Shown: positions 8,013 to 16,329, counted from the first letter of the stretch. The stretch is 64,000 nucleotides of DNA from Bradyrhizobium sp. 132 (GCF_023074185.1 NZ_JADPKY010000143.1:30179-94178); one strand, 5' to 3'. The notes: generated by a model not told the origin, from the letters alone. Numbers and translations are program-made.

Positions 8013-9179
8013 ATGGATTTCGCGCTCACCGATCAGCAAGAGGCCATCCGCGGCGCCATCGCAAAGATCTGCGAAGGCTTTCCCGATGCGTACTGGCTGA
8101 AGAAAGACCATGACGGCGGCTTTCCGCACGACTTCCACAAGGCGCTGGCCGACGCCGGCTGGCTCGGCATCTGCGTGCCGGAAGCCTATGGCGGCTCCGG
8201 GCTCGGCATCACCGAAGCCGCGATCATGATGCGCGCGATCGCGGAATCCGGCGCAGGGATGTCCGGCGCATCTGCGGTGCACATCAACGTCTTCGGCCTC
8301 AATCCCGTCGTCGTGTTCGGCACTGAGGAGCAGCGCAAGCGCATGCTGCCGCCGATGGTCGAAGGCCGCGAGAAGGCGTGCTTCGCCGTCACCGAGCCCA
8401 ACACCGGCCTCAACACCACGCAGCTCAAGACCCGCGCCGTCGCCAAGAACGACCGCTACATCGTCAATGGCCAGAAGGTGTGGATCTCGACCGCGCAGGT
8501 CGCGCACAAGATCCTGCTGCTGGCGCGCACCACGCCGCTGGAGGAAGTGCGCTCGCCGACGCATGGTCTCAGCCTGTTCTATACGGACTTCGATCGCAAC
8601 AAGATCAAGGTCCACGAGATCGAGAAGATGGGCCGCAAGATCGTCGATTCCAACGAGCTGTTCTTCGAGGATTTCGAGATTCCGATGGAGGATCGCATCG
8701 GCGAAGAAGGCAAAGGCTTCCAGTACATCCTCGAAGGCATGAACCCGGAACGCATCCTGATCGCGGCGGAAGCTGTCGGCCTCGGAAAGCTCGCGCTGTC
8801 GCGCGCGACCGAATACGCCAAGACGCGCGTGGTGTTCAACCGGCCTATCGGCAAGAACCAGGGCATCCAGCATCCGCTGGCCATAAACTGGGTCGAGCTC
8901 GAAGCGGCGTGGCTGATGGTGATGTCGGCGGCGTGGCAATACGACAAGGGCATGCCCTGCGGCGGCGCCGCCAATGCCGCGAAATACATTGCGGGTGAGG
9001 CCGGATACCATGCCTGCGAGCAGGCGGTGATGACCCATGGCGGCTTCGGCTATGCCAAGGAGTTCCACGTCGAGCGGTACTTGCGCGAAGTTCTGATCCC
9101 GCGCATCGCGCCGGTCAGCCCGCAGCTTGCGCTCAGTTTTATCGCGGAAAAGGTGCTTGGACTGGCCAAGTCATACTAG
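8013..9179 (+). CDS. Acyl-CoA dehydrogenase family flavoprotein
   Basis: 388 residues. The ATG at 8013 follows AAGGAG; upstream in-frame sequence is dctM read out of frame. Domain order is typical: N-terminal helices (FALTDQQEAIRGAI), beta domain with CFAVTEPNTGLNTTQLKT and NGQKVWIST, and a C-terminal FAD/helix domain with MTHGGFGYAKEFHVERYLREV. FAD-dependent alpha,beta-dehydrogenation of an acyl-CoA is the family reaction. The C-terminal catalytic glutamate normally found in a YEGT/GEGT motif is not there; A366-P-V-S occupies the region, so the base must lie elsewhere, as in some ACAD subgroups, or the chemistry differs. Its context suggests a short branched or dicarboxylic acyl-CoA. Confidence 0.87.
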   Translation: MDFALTDQQEAIRGAIAKICEGFPDAYWLKKDHDGGFPHDFHKALADAGWLGICVPEAYGGSGLGITEAAIMMRAIAESGAGMSGASAVHINVFGLNPVVVFGTEEQRKRMLPPMVEGREKACFAVTEPNTGLNTTQLKTRAVAKNDRYIVNGQKVWISTAQVAHKILLLARTTPLEEVRSPTHGLSLFYTDFDRNKIKVHEIEKMGRKIVDSNELFFEDFEIPMEDRIGEEGKGFQYILEGMNPERILIAAEAVGLGKLALSRATEYAKTRVVFNRPIGKNQGIQHPLAINWVELEAAWLMVMSAAWQYDKGMPCGGAANAAKYIAGEAGYHACEQAVMTHGGFGYAKEFHVERYLREVLIPRIAPVSPQLALSFIAEKVLGLAKSY

Positions 9180-9211
9180 GCTTTCCCGCGGACTTTTCGG
9201 CAGGGCCGCCA

Positions 9212-10765
9212 ATGAACCTCGCTCACCATCTCCTGCGTGCCGCCAAAGCCGATGCGTCCGCGCCGGCGCTGCTCAAAGGGTTGACGCCGGTTGCCGATTA
9301 CGGCCGGCTCGCCGCGACGGTGGCGTCGCTGGCGGCATCGCTGCAGCAGCGCTTTGGTTTGGCCAAGGGCGACCGCGTTGCGCTGCTGATGAAGAACGTG
9401 CCCGATTACGTCGCCTGTCTCTATGCCTGCTGGCATGCCGGGCTGGTTGCCGTTCCCATCAACGCAAAGCTGCATCCGCGCGAGGTCGCGTTCATTCTCG
9501 ACAACTCGGGTGCGGCGGTCGTCTTCGTGACCGAGGCCATGGCGAGCGTTGCCTCCGAAGCGTCGGCGCTTGTTGCGGCCAAGCCGCGCATCGTCGAGAT
9601 CGGCTCGGCCGAGCATCGTGGTCTCGAAAAGACTGACGGCATTGCCATCGCCGATGTCGTGAGCACAGATCCCGCCTGGATCTTCTACACCAGCGGCACC
9701 ACCGGGCGTCCGAAGGGCGCGGTGTTGAGCCACCGCAATCTGCTTGCGATGGCGCTGAACTATCTCGCCGAGATCAATCCGGTCGCGCCAGGCGAGGCGC
9801 TGCTGCACGCCGCACCGATGTCGCACGGTTCAGGCCTCTACATGGTGCCGCACGTGCTCGGCATGGGCGCACAGATCATTCCGGAGAGTGGCCGCTTCGA
9901 GCCGGACGAGATCCTTGAGCTGACGGCAAAGCGCGACGGCATCTCCTTCTTTGCCGCGCCGACCATGGTGCGGCGCCTGACCGTCGCGGCTGAAGCAGCT
10001 GGCGCGACCGCGCCGGGGCTGAAGACGATCATTTATGGCGGCGGCCCGATGTATGTCGCCGATTGCAAGGCCGCGCTCAACGTGTTCGGGCCAAAGCTTG
10101 CGCAGATCTACGGTCAGGGCGAAACGCCGATGACCATCACGTACCTGCCGAAGTCAATGCATGTCGATGCCGGGCATCCGCGTCATGCCGAGCGGCTGGC
10201 GTCGGTTGGCATCGCGCAGGGCGTCGTACAGGTACGCACCGTGAATGAGGCGGGCGGCGACGTCGCACCGGGCGAGGTCGGCGAGATCATCGTGCGCGGC
10301 GATACTGTCATGTCGGGCTACTGGCAAAATTCCAAGGCGACTGCGAACACACTGCGCGACGGTTGGCTCTATACCGGCGACATGGGGGCCCTCGACACCG
10401 ACGGCTTCCTCACGCTGAAGGACCGCTCCAAGGACGTCATCATCTCCGGCGGCACCAACATCTATCCGCGCGAGGTCGAGGAGGTCCTGTTGCGGCATGA
10501 GGCCGTCGCCGAAGTCTCTGTGATCGGCCGTCCCCATCCGGAATGGGGCGAGGAGGTGGTGGCCGTCGTCGTTCCCGTCGCGAATAGGGCGGTCACGCGG
10601 GACGAGCTCGACCAGATGTGCAATGCCTGGATCGCGCACTTCAAGCGGCCGAAGCACTATTATCTCACCGGCGAGCTACCGAAGAACAGCTACGGCAAGA
10701 TCGTGAAGACGGAATTGCGCACGCTGCTCGGCGAGTCCTCCGCGCGCCTCAAACCGATGGATTGA
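9212..10765 (+). CDS. Acyl-CoA synthetase (AMP-dependent ligase)
   Basis: 517 residues of the ANL superfamily. Visible motifs: P-loop YTSGTTGRPKG at residues 159-169, IYGQGETPMTITYLP (A5), YTGDMGALDTDGFLTLKDRSKDV around the hinge Asp/Arg (A7-A8), GGTNIYPREVEEVLLRHEAV, and NSYGKIVKTELR with the adenylation Lys (A10). It activates a carboxylic acid to the acyl-CoA through an acyl-AMP. The substrate is not predictable. It follows the acyl-CoA dehydrogenase by 32 bases and precedes a CoA-transferase by a few bases, so all three probably serve one catabolic route. Confidence 0.86.
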   Translation: MNLAHHLLRAAKADASAPALLKGLTPVADYGRLAATVASLAASLQQRFGLAKGDRVALLMKNVPDYVACLYACWHAGLVAVPINAKLHPREVAFILDNSGAAVVFVTEAMASVASEASALVAAKPRIVEIGSAEHRGLEKTDGIAIADVVSTDPAWIFYTSGTTGRPKGAVLSHRNLLAMALNYLAEINPVAPGEALLHAAPMSHGSGLYMVPHVLGMGAQIIPESGRFEPDEILELTAKRDGISFFAAPTMVRRLTVAAEAAGATAPGLKTIIYGGGPMYVADCKAALNVFGPKLAQIYGQGETPMTITYLPKSMHVDAGHPRHAERLASVGIAQGVVQVRTVNEAGGDVAPGEVGEIIVRGDTVMSGYWQNSKATANTLRDGWLYTGDMGALDTDGFLTLKDRSKDVIISGGTNIYPREVEEVLLRHEAVAEVSVIGRPHPEWGEEVVAVVVPVANRAVTRDELDQMCNAWIAHFKRPKHYYLTGELPKNSYGKIVKTELRTLLGESSARLKPMD

Positions 10766-10772
10766 GGTGGCG

Positions 10773-12011
10773 ATGCTCGAGCCCGCGTCGCCGATCGACT
10801 TTTCCGGCCTGGTCCGTGAGGGTGATCTCGTCGTGTGCGGGCAGGCGACTGCGGAGCCGGTCACGCTGACAGAAGTGCTGATGGCACAGGCGGAACATCT
10901 TCCACCGTTTCGCATGATGGTCGGACCGGTGTTCTCGGAGACGTTTCCCGCAGGCCCCGCGCCCAACGTGTCGTTCCTGAGCTATGGCGTGATCGGCAAT
11001 GCCCGGCGGCTCGCTAAGGCCGGACGGCTCGATCTGATTCCGAGCAACTACAGCGCGTTCTGCGCCGACTTCGCCGCGCGCCGCCACAAGGCCGATGTCG
11101 TTCTGGTGCAGCTTGCGGAGTCCAAGGGGCGGCTCAGCGCCAGTCTGTCCAACGACTATGTCATCGATGCCGCGCGCGGTGCGCGCCTGGTCATCGCCGA
11201 GATCAACCCGGATGCGCCTTTTACGTTCGGAGCGGAGTGGCCTGAGGACGTGACGATCCATGTGCGCGTCCCGGCCCGCTGTGCGCCAGTCGAGCTGGCG
11301 TCGCCGCCGCTGGACGATGTTTCGCGGCGCATTGCGGCGCATGCGGCGGGGCTGATCGACGATGGCAGCACGCTGCAGTTCGGCGTCGGTCGAATTCCGG
11401 ACGCAATTCTCTCCTCGCTCTCGCATGTACGCAATCTCGGAATCCATTCCGGCCTGATCAACGACGCCGTCGTCGATCTGATCGAACGCGGTGCGGTGAC
11501 GAATGCGGAGAAGGGTTTCGATGCCGGGATCACGGTTACCAACCAGGTGATCGGGACGCAGCGGCTCTATCGCTTCGTGCACGAGAACAACGCTGTTTCG
11601 GTGCGGCCGACGTCATACACACACGGCCAGGACGTGCTGGCCCGCATCAACCGGCTGGTCGCGATCAACTCGGCGCTCCAGGTCGGGCTCGATGGCAGCG
11701 TCAATTCCGAGACGCTGAATGGCGTTGCGATCGGTGCGATCGGCGGGCAGCTCGATTTCGTGCGCGGCGCCAATGCCTCACCTCGGGGAAGGGCGATCAT
11801 CGCGCTGCCGGCGACGGCTTCGGATGGCACGAGCCGGATCGTCGCCCATGTCGAGACAGTGACGACCCCCCGCGCCGATGTCGATGCCATCATCACCGAA
11901 TGGGGCGTTGCCGAGCTGCGCGGCTGCGGCCTTGCCGAGCGTGCGCGCCGGATGATCGCGATCGCGGCGCCCGGGCACCGCGACGCGCTATCGGCGCAGC
12001 TTCGTCGATGA
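10773..12011 (+). CDS. Acetyl-CoA hydrolase/transferase family protein
   Basis: 412 residues from the ATG at 10773, which has GAGG five bases upstream; a GTG at 10767 is an alternative. The sequence resembles the 4-hydroxybutyrate/butyrate CoA-transferase branch: SFLSYGVIGNARRL, SNYSAFCADF, LVIAEINPDAPF, LQFGVGRIPDAILSSL, GIHSGLINDAVVDLIERG, and GAIGGQLDFVRGA near the C-terminus. These enzymes exchange CoA between acyl-CoA and acetate or another acid via a glutamyl-CoA ester. It ends the plus-strand catabolic run; the next gene converges 17 bases away. The substrate is unknown. Confidence 0.78.
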   Translation: MLEPASPIDFSGLVREGDLVVCGQATAEPVTLTEVLMAQAEHLPPFRMMVGPVFSETFPAGPAPNVSFLSYGVIGNARRLAKAGRLDLIPSNYSAFCADFAARRHKADVVLVQLAESKGRLSASLSNDYVIDAARGARLVIAEINPDAPFTFGAEWPEDVTIHVRVPARCAPVELASPPLDDVSRRIAAHAAGLIDDGSTLQFGVGRIPDAILSSLSHVRNLGIHSGLINDAVVDLIERGAVTNAEKGFDAGITVTNQVIGTQRLYRFVHENNAVSVRPTSYTHGQDVLARINRLVAINSALQVGLDGSVNSETLNGVAIGAIGGQLDFVRGANASPRGRAIIALPATASDGTSRIVAHVETVTTPRADVDAIITEWGVAELRGCGLAERARRMIAIAAPGHRDALSAQLRR

Positions 12012-12028
12012 AGCGAAGCCCGTAGACG

Positions 12029-13615
12029 CTATTCGGCAGCGATCCGATCCATCGCCATGGCCCGAAGCCGGGCGCGCTGGATCTTGATGCCGTTCGCGCT
12101 GTCGGTGACGGGGAAGGCCTCCACGACATAGATCCGCGCCGGGACCTTGTAGCCGGCGAGCCGCTCGCGCAGGCGCGTGATCAACGCTTCCTGCCGCGGC
12201 GGCTCGTGGTGAGGTTCTTGAGCTGGGATCACGAAGGCAACGCAGCGCGCCTGTCCCTTCAGATCGACCGCGACGACCTGGGCGTCGGCAACGCCGGGGC
12301 ACGATTTGAGCTCGTCCTCGATCTCGCCGGGCGCGACAAGGAAGCCGCCGAGCCGCATGGCGTCGCCCGCGCGGGTTTCGTAGACGAAGGAGCCGTCGCC
12401 GCGCAGCCGGCCGATATCGCCGGTGCGGAAGAAGCCGTCCGCGGTGATGGCGTCGCGTGTCGCCTCGGGATTGTTGTAGTAACCGAGGAAGCGCGACGGC
12501 GCGCTGATCTCGATCTCGCCGGAGACACCTTGAGCCGCGAGCTCGCCGGTCTCGGTGTCGCGCACGCGCACCCTCGTGTCGGGTGATATCGGCCAGCCGC
12601 CGCCCTCGATGCGATTAGCAAAGCCATCACTGGAGCGTGCGATCGAGAACAGCGCCTGCACCTCGCTCGAGCCGTAGAGGCCGAACAGGGGCATGCCGCG
12701 GGCCTCGGCGTCCGCGGCGAGCTCGCGCCAGCCGGGCTGGAACGCGGCGAAGCCGCAGACCTCGAGATGCGGAAACGGACGCGGTGCATCGGTGAGGGCG
12801 AGGATGCGGCGGAACATCTCGTCCGAGCCGAATGCGTGCGTGATCCTGCACTCGCCGAGAATCCTCAGCGCCGGCGCCGCCTCGAAGGCGTCGAGCACGT
12901 GGACGGTCGCGCCCGCTGCGACGAAGCCGAGCAGGCTCGTCATGCCAAAGGTGCCGCAGAACGGCAGCATGGCCAGCAGCGAATGGCGCCGCGGTGAGAG
13001 CTTTAGCGCCTTGGCAACTGAGACGGCGTGGCTCGCCAGCGTCCGCTGCGAATGCGCGACGAGTTTTGGTCCTTTGGTCGTGCCTGACGTCGTGTAGAGC
13101 AAAACCGGCAGATCGAAATCATCCTGAGCCGGCGGGGCAGACGGATAGGATCTGTCGAAGGCATCGAAGCGCACGCACGGCCAGTGTGCGGGAATCGCAT
13201 CCGCGCCGACAACCGCGAGCTCTCGTAGCGCAGGCACCTCGCCCCTGACGACGTCGGCGAGAATAGCGGCAAAGTTGATCGAGCGGAATTCGGCTTCGAC
13301 CACCATCAGCCTGGCGCCGGACAGCTTCAGGAGATGGGCGACCTCGGCGCTGCGGTAGCGCGTATTGACGGCGGCGACGACCGCGCCAAGGCGTGCGGCG
13401 GCGAACAGCAGCGCGATCCATTCGATCCGGTTGACCAGCCAGACCGCGACGACGTCGCCCTTGCCGATACCGTGCGCGGCAAGCCAGGCGGCGGTCTGCT
13501 CGATCTTTTCTGAGAACTCCGCGCGCGAGACTGGCGTGCCGTCGAATACGAAGGCCGGATCGGCGGCGGCCTCGGTCCGGATCAGGGATTGCAGCGAAAA
13601 ATCATTGGCGTTCAT
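12029..13615 (-). CDS. AMP-dependent acyl-CoA synthetase/ligase
   Basis: 528 residues. The ATG at 13615 is preferred to an upstream TTG at 13642. ANL motifs are complete: TTSGTTKGPKLVAHS (P-loop), FGLYGSSEVQALFS, FRTGDIGRLRGDGSFVYETR, GGFLVAPGEIEDELKSCPGV, and NGIKIQRARLR with the C-terminal Lys. It shows the same class of chemistry as the ligase at 9212 but is only distantly similar, with a Ser-Ser-Glu in the A5 motif. It is encoded opposite to the CoA-transferase and ends 17 bases from it. It begins 33 bases after the end of upp on the same strand. The substrate is unknown, possibly an alternative activation route for the neighbouring catabolic genes. Confidence 0.84.
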   Translation of the reverse strand: MNANDFSLQSLIRTEAAADPAFVFDGTPVSRAEFSEKIEQTAAWLAAHGIGKGDVVAVWLVNRIEWIALLFAAARLGAVVAAVNTRYRSAEVAHLLKLSGARLMVVEAEFRSINFAAILADVVRGEVPALRELAVVGADAIPAHWPCVRFDAFDRSYPSAPPAQDDFDLPVLLYTTSGTTKGPKLVAHSQRTLASHAVSVAKALKLSPRRHSLLAMLPFCGTFGMTSLLGFVAAGATVHVLDAFEAAPALRILGECRITHAFGSDEMFRRILALTDAPRPFPHLEVCGFAAFQPGWRELAADAEARGMPLFGLYGSSEVQALFSIARSSDGFANRIEGGGWPISPDTRVRVRDTETGELAAQGVSGEIEISAPSRFLGYYNNPEATRDAITADGFFRTGDIGRLRGDGSFVYETRAGDAMRLGGFLVAPGEIEDELKSCPGVADAQVVAVDLKGQARCVAFVIPAQEPHHEPPRQEALITRLRERLAGYKVPARIYVVEAFPVTDSANGIKIQRARLRAMAMDRIAAE

Positions 13616-13648
13616 GGCAACCGGACTAACCCGATCGCGCAAAGCTGT

Positions 13649-14284
13649 CTACTTGGTGCCGAACATCCGGTCGCCGGCGTCGCCCAGGCCCGGCACAATG
13701 TAGCCGTGGTCGTTGAGCCGCTCGTCGATTGCGGCGGTCCAGACCGGCACGTCGGGATGCTCGCTCCGGAACTGCGCGATGCCTTCGGGCGCAGCCAGAA
13801 GACAGACGAAGCGGATATCGCGGGCGCCGCGCGCCTTGAGCAGGGAGGCGCCGGCGCAGGCCGAGTTGCCGGTCGCCAGCATCGGATCCATCAGGATCAC
13901 GGTGCGGTCCGACAGATCCTGCGGCGCCTTGAAGTAATATTCCACGGCCTGCAACGTCTCGGGGTCGCGGTAGAGCCCGATATGGGCGATGCGCGCCGAG
14001 GGCATCAGCGCCAGCATGCCGTCGAGGAAGCCGACGCCCGCGCGCAGAATCGGCGCCAGCGTGAGCTTCTTTCCGGCGATCTTGGGCGCCTGCATCGGCG
14101 CGATCGGCGTCTCGATCGCGACCAGCTCCAGCGGCAGGTCGCGCGTCACCTCGTAGCCGAGCAGCATCCCGATCTCGTTCAGGATCTCGCGAAAGCTCTT
14201 GGTCGAGCGGTCCTTCTCCCGCATCAGGGAGAGCTTGTGCTGGACCAGGGGATGGGCGACGACATTGACGTTGCTGATGCTCAT
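13649..14284 (-). CDS. upp: Uracil phosphoribosyltransferase
   Basis: 211 residues, the standard Upp length. It contains VAHPLVQHKLSLMREKDRST at the start, APILRAGVGFLDGML, HIGLYRDPETLQAVEYY, the PRPP-binding loop MDPMLATGNSA, and the C-terminal uracil-binding region DERLNDHGYIVPGLGDAGDR. It converts uracil plus PRPP to UMP and pyrophosphate for pyrimidine salvage in the cytoplasm. It is followed on the same strand by an acyl-CoA ligase without an evident functional link. Upstream lies 168 bases without a gene, containing a short hairpin at 14385-14411. Confidence 0.96.
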   Translation of the reverse strand: MSISNVNVVAHPLVQHKLSLMREKDRSTKSFREILNEIGMLLGYEVTRDLPLELVAIETPIAPMQAPKIAGKKLTLAPILRAGVGFLDGMLALMPSARIAHIGLYRDPETLQAVEYYFKAPQDLSDRTVILMDPMLATGNSACAGASLLKARGARDIRFVCLLAAPEGIAQFRSEHPDVPVWTAAIDERLNDHGYIVPGLGDAGDRMFGTK

Positions 14285-14452
14285 GAAATCGCTCTACACG
14301 GTTCCGTGAAATTGCGCCAGATCGGACGAGCGTTTTTGGCGGGATACGCAGCCTCAAGCAAGGATCGCCACCGCCGTTCGCGCCCGGTTGCTTGCCTCGC
14401 AGGCAACCATAGTCAATTCCCGCTCGATTGCCGTACGCGTGGCGACGAGAGG

Positions 14453-14581
14453 CTAGATCCCAAGCCCCCGCGCCACGAGCGTGATCACGATCGTCAGGAT
14501 CGCGCCCCAGACCAGGCTCAGCGTCATGGTCAGGATCGTCGTGGCGACCACCTGCTCGAGATTTCCCTTGAGGAGCTGCAT
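14453..14581 (-). CDS. Small single-pass membrane protein, 42 residues
   Basis: An ATG at 14581 opens a 42-codon frame ending in TAG at 14453-14455. The product starts MQLLKGNLEQVVATTIL and is otherwise one long hydrophobic helix (residues about 11-37) ending VARGLGI. No clear Shine-Dalgarno site is seen, but the start lies one base after the stop of the previous tiny frame (14583-14675), so it may be translated by re-initiation. It is too short for family assignment. Its hydrophobic pattern and position in a run of coupled short frames support it as real. Confidence 0.5.
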   Translation of the reverse strand: MQLLKGNLEQVVATTILTMTLSLVWGAILTIVITLVARGLGI

Positions 14582-14582
14582 G

Positions 14583-14675
14583 CTAGCCGTCCGAAGTCGG
14601 GGCTGCGGTGAGACGCATGCCGAGGAGCAGCAGTCCTATCAGGGCGATCAGCATGATGATCTTGAGCTCGATCAT
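14583..14675 (-). CDS. Micro-membrane protein, 30 residues
   Basis: The ATG at 14675 overlaps the stop of the upstream 123-residue gene (ATGA, 14672-14675), a classic translational coupling. AAGG stands eight bases before the start. The product is MIELKIIMLIALIGLLLLGM followed by a polar tail RLTAAPTSDG: one transmembrane helix with a short C-terminal end. The function is unknown. The coupling argues that it is expressed. Confidence 0.55.
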   Translation of the reverse strand: MIELKIIMLIALIGLLLLGMRLTAAPTSDG

Positions 14676-15043
14676 GTCTGTCGCCTTGCGGCGACGAGCG
14701 CCGCGAGCCGCTTGGCCCCCTCCAGCAATCGTGCGGCGAGCACGATCAGCGGATTGCCGCGGTTCTCGATGTCGAGCTCAAAAATCCCGGTGGGAAACAC
14801 CAGCGCGCACCTGGCCAGCTTGCTCTGCCGGTTGGCGAAATCGACCGCCGAACTCTTTAACAGGAACAGGCCGCCGATGCGCCCGTTCGCTTCCCGGACA
14901 ACCCAGAGGCCGGCCGCGTTGCGCCCGATGAAGAACGCGGGAATGGAGGCGCTGACGACATCGGGATCGAGCGGCTTGAGCAACACTGGAGTCTGCCGGG
15001 CCTCGGGCGCGCGACGGGCAGCTTGAAGCGCGATTGCCGCCAT
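14672..15043 (-). CDS. Conserved small protein with FIGRN/GGLF motif (paralogue 1)
   Basis: 123 residues from the ATG at 15043, which has GGAGG five bases upstream; a start at 15073 is possible but has no ribosome site. The central part FFIGRNAAGLWVVREANGRI-GGLFL matches FIGRNSRGHWIAQEQNGLY-GGLFV in the gene at 16354, so the two are paralogues. The shared pattern is FIGRN-x2-G-x-W-x3-E-x-NG-x2-GGLF-x5-A, predicted beta-strands followed by a helix. The C-terminus here differs and is longer, with an alpha-helical Ala/Leu/Arg-rich end. The function is unknown. It is the first gene of a coupled series with two micro-membrane proteins. Confidence 0.65.
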   Translation of the reverse strand: MAAIALQAARRAPEARQTPVLLKPLDPDVVSASIPAFFIGRNAAGLWVVREANGRIGGLFLLKSSAVDFANRQSKLARCALVFPTGIFELDIENRGNPLIVLAARLLEGAKRLAALVAARRQT

Positions 15044-15091
15044 CGCGGCCTCCTCACACATCTGCAAGGTCATGATGGTCTGCCATTCTGG

Positions 15092-15283
15092 TCAGGCGTG
15101 CAGGTGCCAGACATGGATCGCTGTCTTCAACGCGATGAGCGCGGTGAGCACGCTGCCCATCGAGAGCACGCCCAGCGCGCGTAGTGCCAGGCGCTTGAGC
15201 TGGGCCTTGCGCGCCATCGAGATCCGTACCGGGCGTTCGACCTTCCCAAAGTGCCGGTCAAAGCCATGTGTCAGCATCGACAT
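15092..15283 (-). CDS. Small single-pass membrane protein, 63 residues
   Basis: The ATG at 15283 has AAGGA eight bases upstream. The first 35 residues are basic (HFGKVERPVRISMARKAQLK), followed by one hydrophobic helix (ALGVLSMGSVLTALIALKTA) and a short HVWHLHA tail with two histidines. The topology is probably N-in with a positive cytoplasmic segment. It lies 48 bases before the FIGRN gene on the same strand. A 19-base conserved motif (15385-15403) lies about 100 bases upstream and may drive it. The function is unknown. Confidence 0.55.
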   Translation of the reverse strand: MSMLTHGFDRHFGKVERPVRISMARKAQLKRLALRALGVLSMGSVLTALIALKTAIHVWHLHA

Positions 15284-15384
15284 GTTGGAAGTCCTTATGC
15301 GTGGTGCGGCGATATGGCCGCTCCGATCCTGGCTCGTATGATGGATGTCGAAGCATAGGAATGCGAGACGACTGTCCGTGCAGC

Positions 15385-15403
15385 GATATAGGAACGTCAT
15401 AAG
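15385..15403 (-). promoter_or_regulatory. Conserved 19-base upstream motif, copy 1
   Basis: On the minus strand this reads CTTATGACGTTCCTATATC. It shares at least 13 invariant positions with copies at 17325-17343 and 17576-17594 (pattern YTTATGA-N2-T-K-C-Y-TATA-W-C). Each copy lies 90-165 bases upstream of a gene start and points towards it. It is probably a regulator site or an alternative promoter; the factor is unknown. Confidence 0.5.
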
Positions 15404-15411
15404 TGCCGTGC

Positions 15412-16329
15412 CTACGCTCCGACGCTGTCGTTCAGCTCCTCGTCGGCGATCGCGGCGATTGCTCGGGCGACCTCCGCTCGCGCAACGTCGTTCAGCGGCA
15501 CGATCGGCAGCCTAGTATCCGGCCGCATCAGATCGAAGATGCTCAAGGCGCATTTCAGCGCCGCCGGGCTCTCCCGAGAGAGACAGGCGATAAGCGGGAT
15601 GAGGCGCTTGTGCAGGTAGCGCGCCGATTGCAGGCGGCCCTGCCTCGCCTGTAAGAAGAGCGTCCGGCAGAGATCCGGGGCGACATTGGCAATCTCCGAA
15701 ATCGCGCCATCGCCGCCGCTCGCGATGAAGCTGAAGGCGGTGGTATCGTCGCCGGACAGCAGGCGAAAGCTGGCCGGCAGGAGCCGACCCAAGCGCATCG
15801 GGCGACTGATATCGCCGCTGCCGTCGCGTAAGCCGGCGAATTGCCGGGATTCCGCGAGACGCACGATGGTCTCGTCCGCCAGCGGACGCAGCGTGCGCGA
15901 GGGAACATCGTGCAGGATCATCGGCAAACCGGTCGAACCGGCAATGGCGCGAAAATGCGCGAGCATCCCCTCCTGCATCGGCTTGTTATAGGCGGGCACG
16001 ACCGACATGATGGCATCGGCACCCGCAGCCTCCGCGCGCCGCGCGAGTTCGATGGCGTGGCCGGTCGCATTCGACATCGCGCCGGCGATAATTCGCGCGC
16101 GACCGCGGACGACGTCGACAGCAGTGCGAATGACGAGCTCCTGCTCGGCGGGCGAGAGCGTTGGCGCCTCGCCGACCGTCTCGCAGATCACTAGAGCGGC
16201 GACGCCAACCGCAACCTGGCGCTCGCAGAGCGCGGCGAACGCCTCGAGATCGATGGCGTCAGCCGCGTCGAACGGGGTCGGTACGTCCGGAATGAAGCCG
16301 GTGAACCAAGCTGAGGGAGGGATGAACAT
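15412..16329 (-). CDS. DapA-family protein lacking the Schiff-base lysine
   Basis: 305 residues with the full dihydrodipicolinate synthase / N-acetylneuraminate lyase barrel: FTGFIPDVPTPFD, SVVPAYNKPMQEGMLAHF, LSGDDTTAFSFIASGGDGAI and RLPIVPLND. Aligned by eye with E. coli DapA, the Schiff-base Lys161 is replaced by Arg168 (FAGLRDGSGD), the catalytic Tyr133 by His140 (ILHDVPSRT) and Thr45 by Val52 (CETVGE), whereas Thr44, Tyr107 and Arg138 are kept as Thr51, Tyr114 and Arg145. It is thus unlikely to be a normal class I aldolase. It lies among small unknown genes, not lysine-biosynthesis genes. It may be a pseudoenzyme, binding protein or altered-chemistry lyase. The start has only a weak ribosome site. 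Confidence 0.8.
   Translation of the reverse strand: MFIPPSAWFTGFIPDVPTPFDAADAIDLEAFAALCERQVAVGVAALVICETVGEAPTLSPAEQELVIRTAVDVVRGRARIIAGAMSNATGHAIELARRAEAAGADAIMSVVPAYNKPMQEGMLAHFRAIAGSTGLPMILHDVPSRTLRPLADETIVRLAESRQFAGLRDGSGDISRPMRLGRLLPASFRLLSGDDTTAFSFIASGGDGAISEIANVAPDLCRTLFLQARQGRLQSARYLHKRLIPLIACLSRESPAALKCALSIFDLMRPDTRLPIVPLNDVARAEVARAIAAIADEELNDSVGA

Noticed and set aside
14385..14411. Hairpin TTGCCT-CGC-AGGCAA before upp as a terminator
   Set aside because: Short stem and no T tract on either strand.
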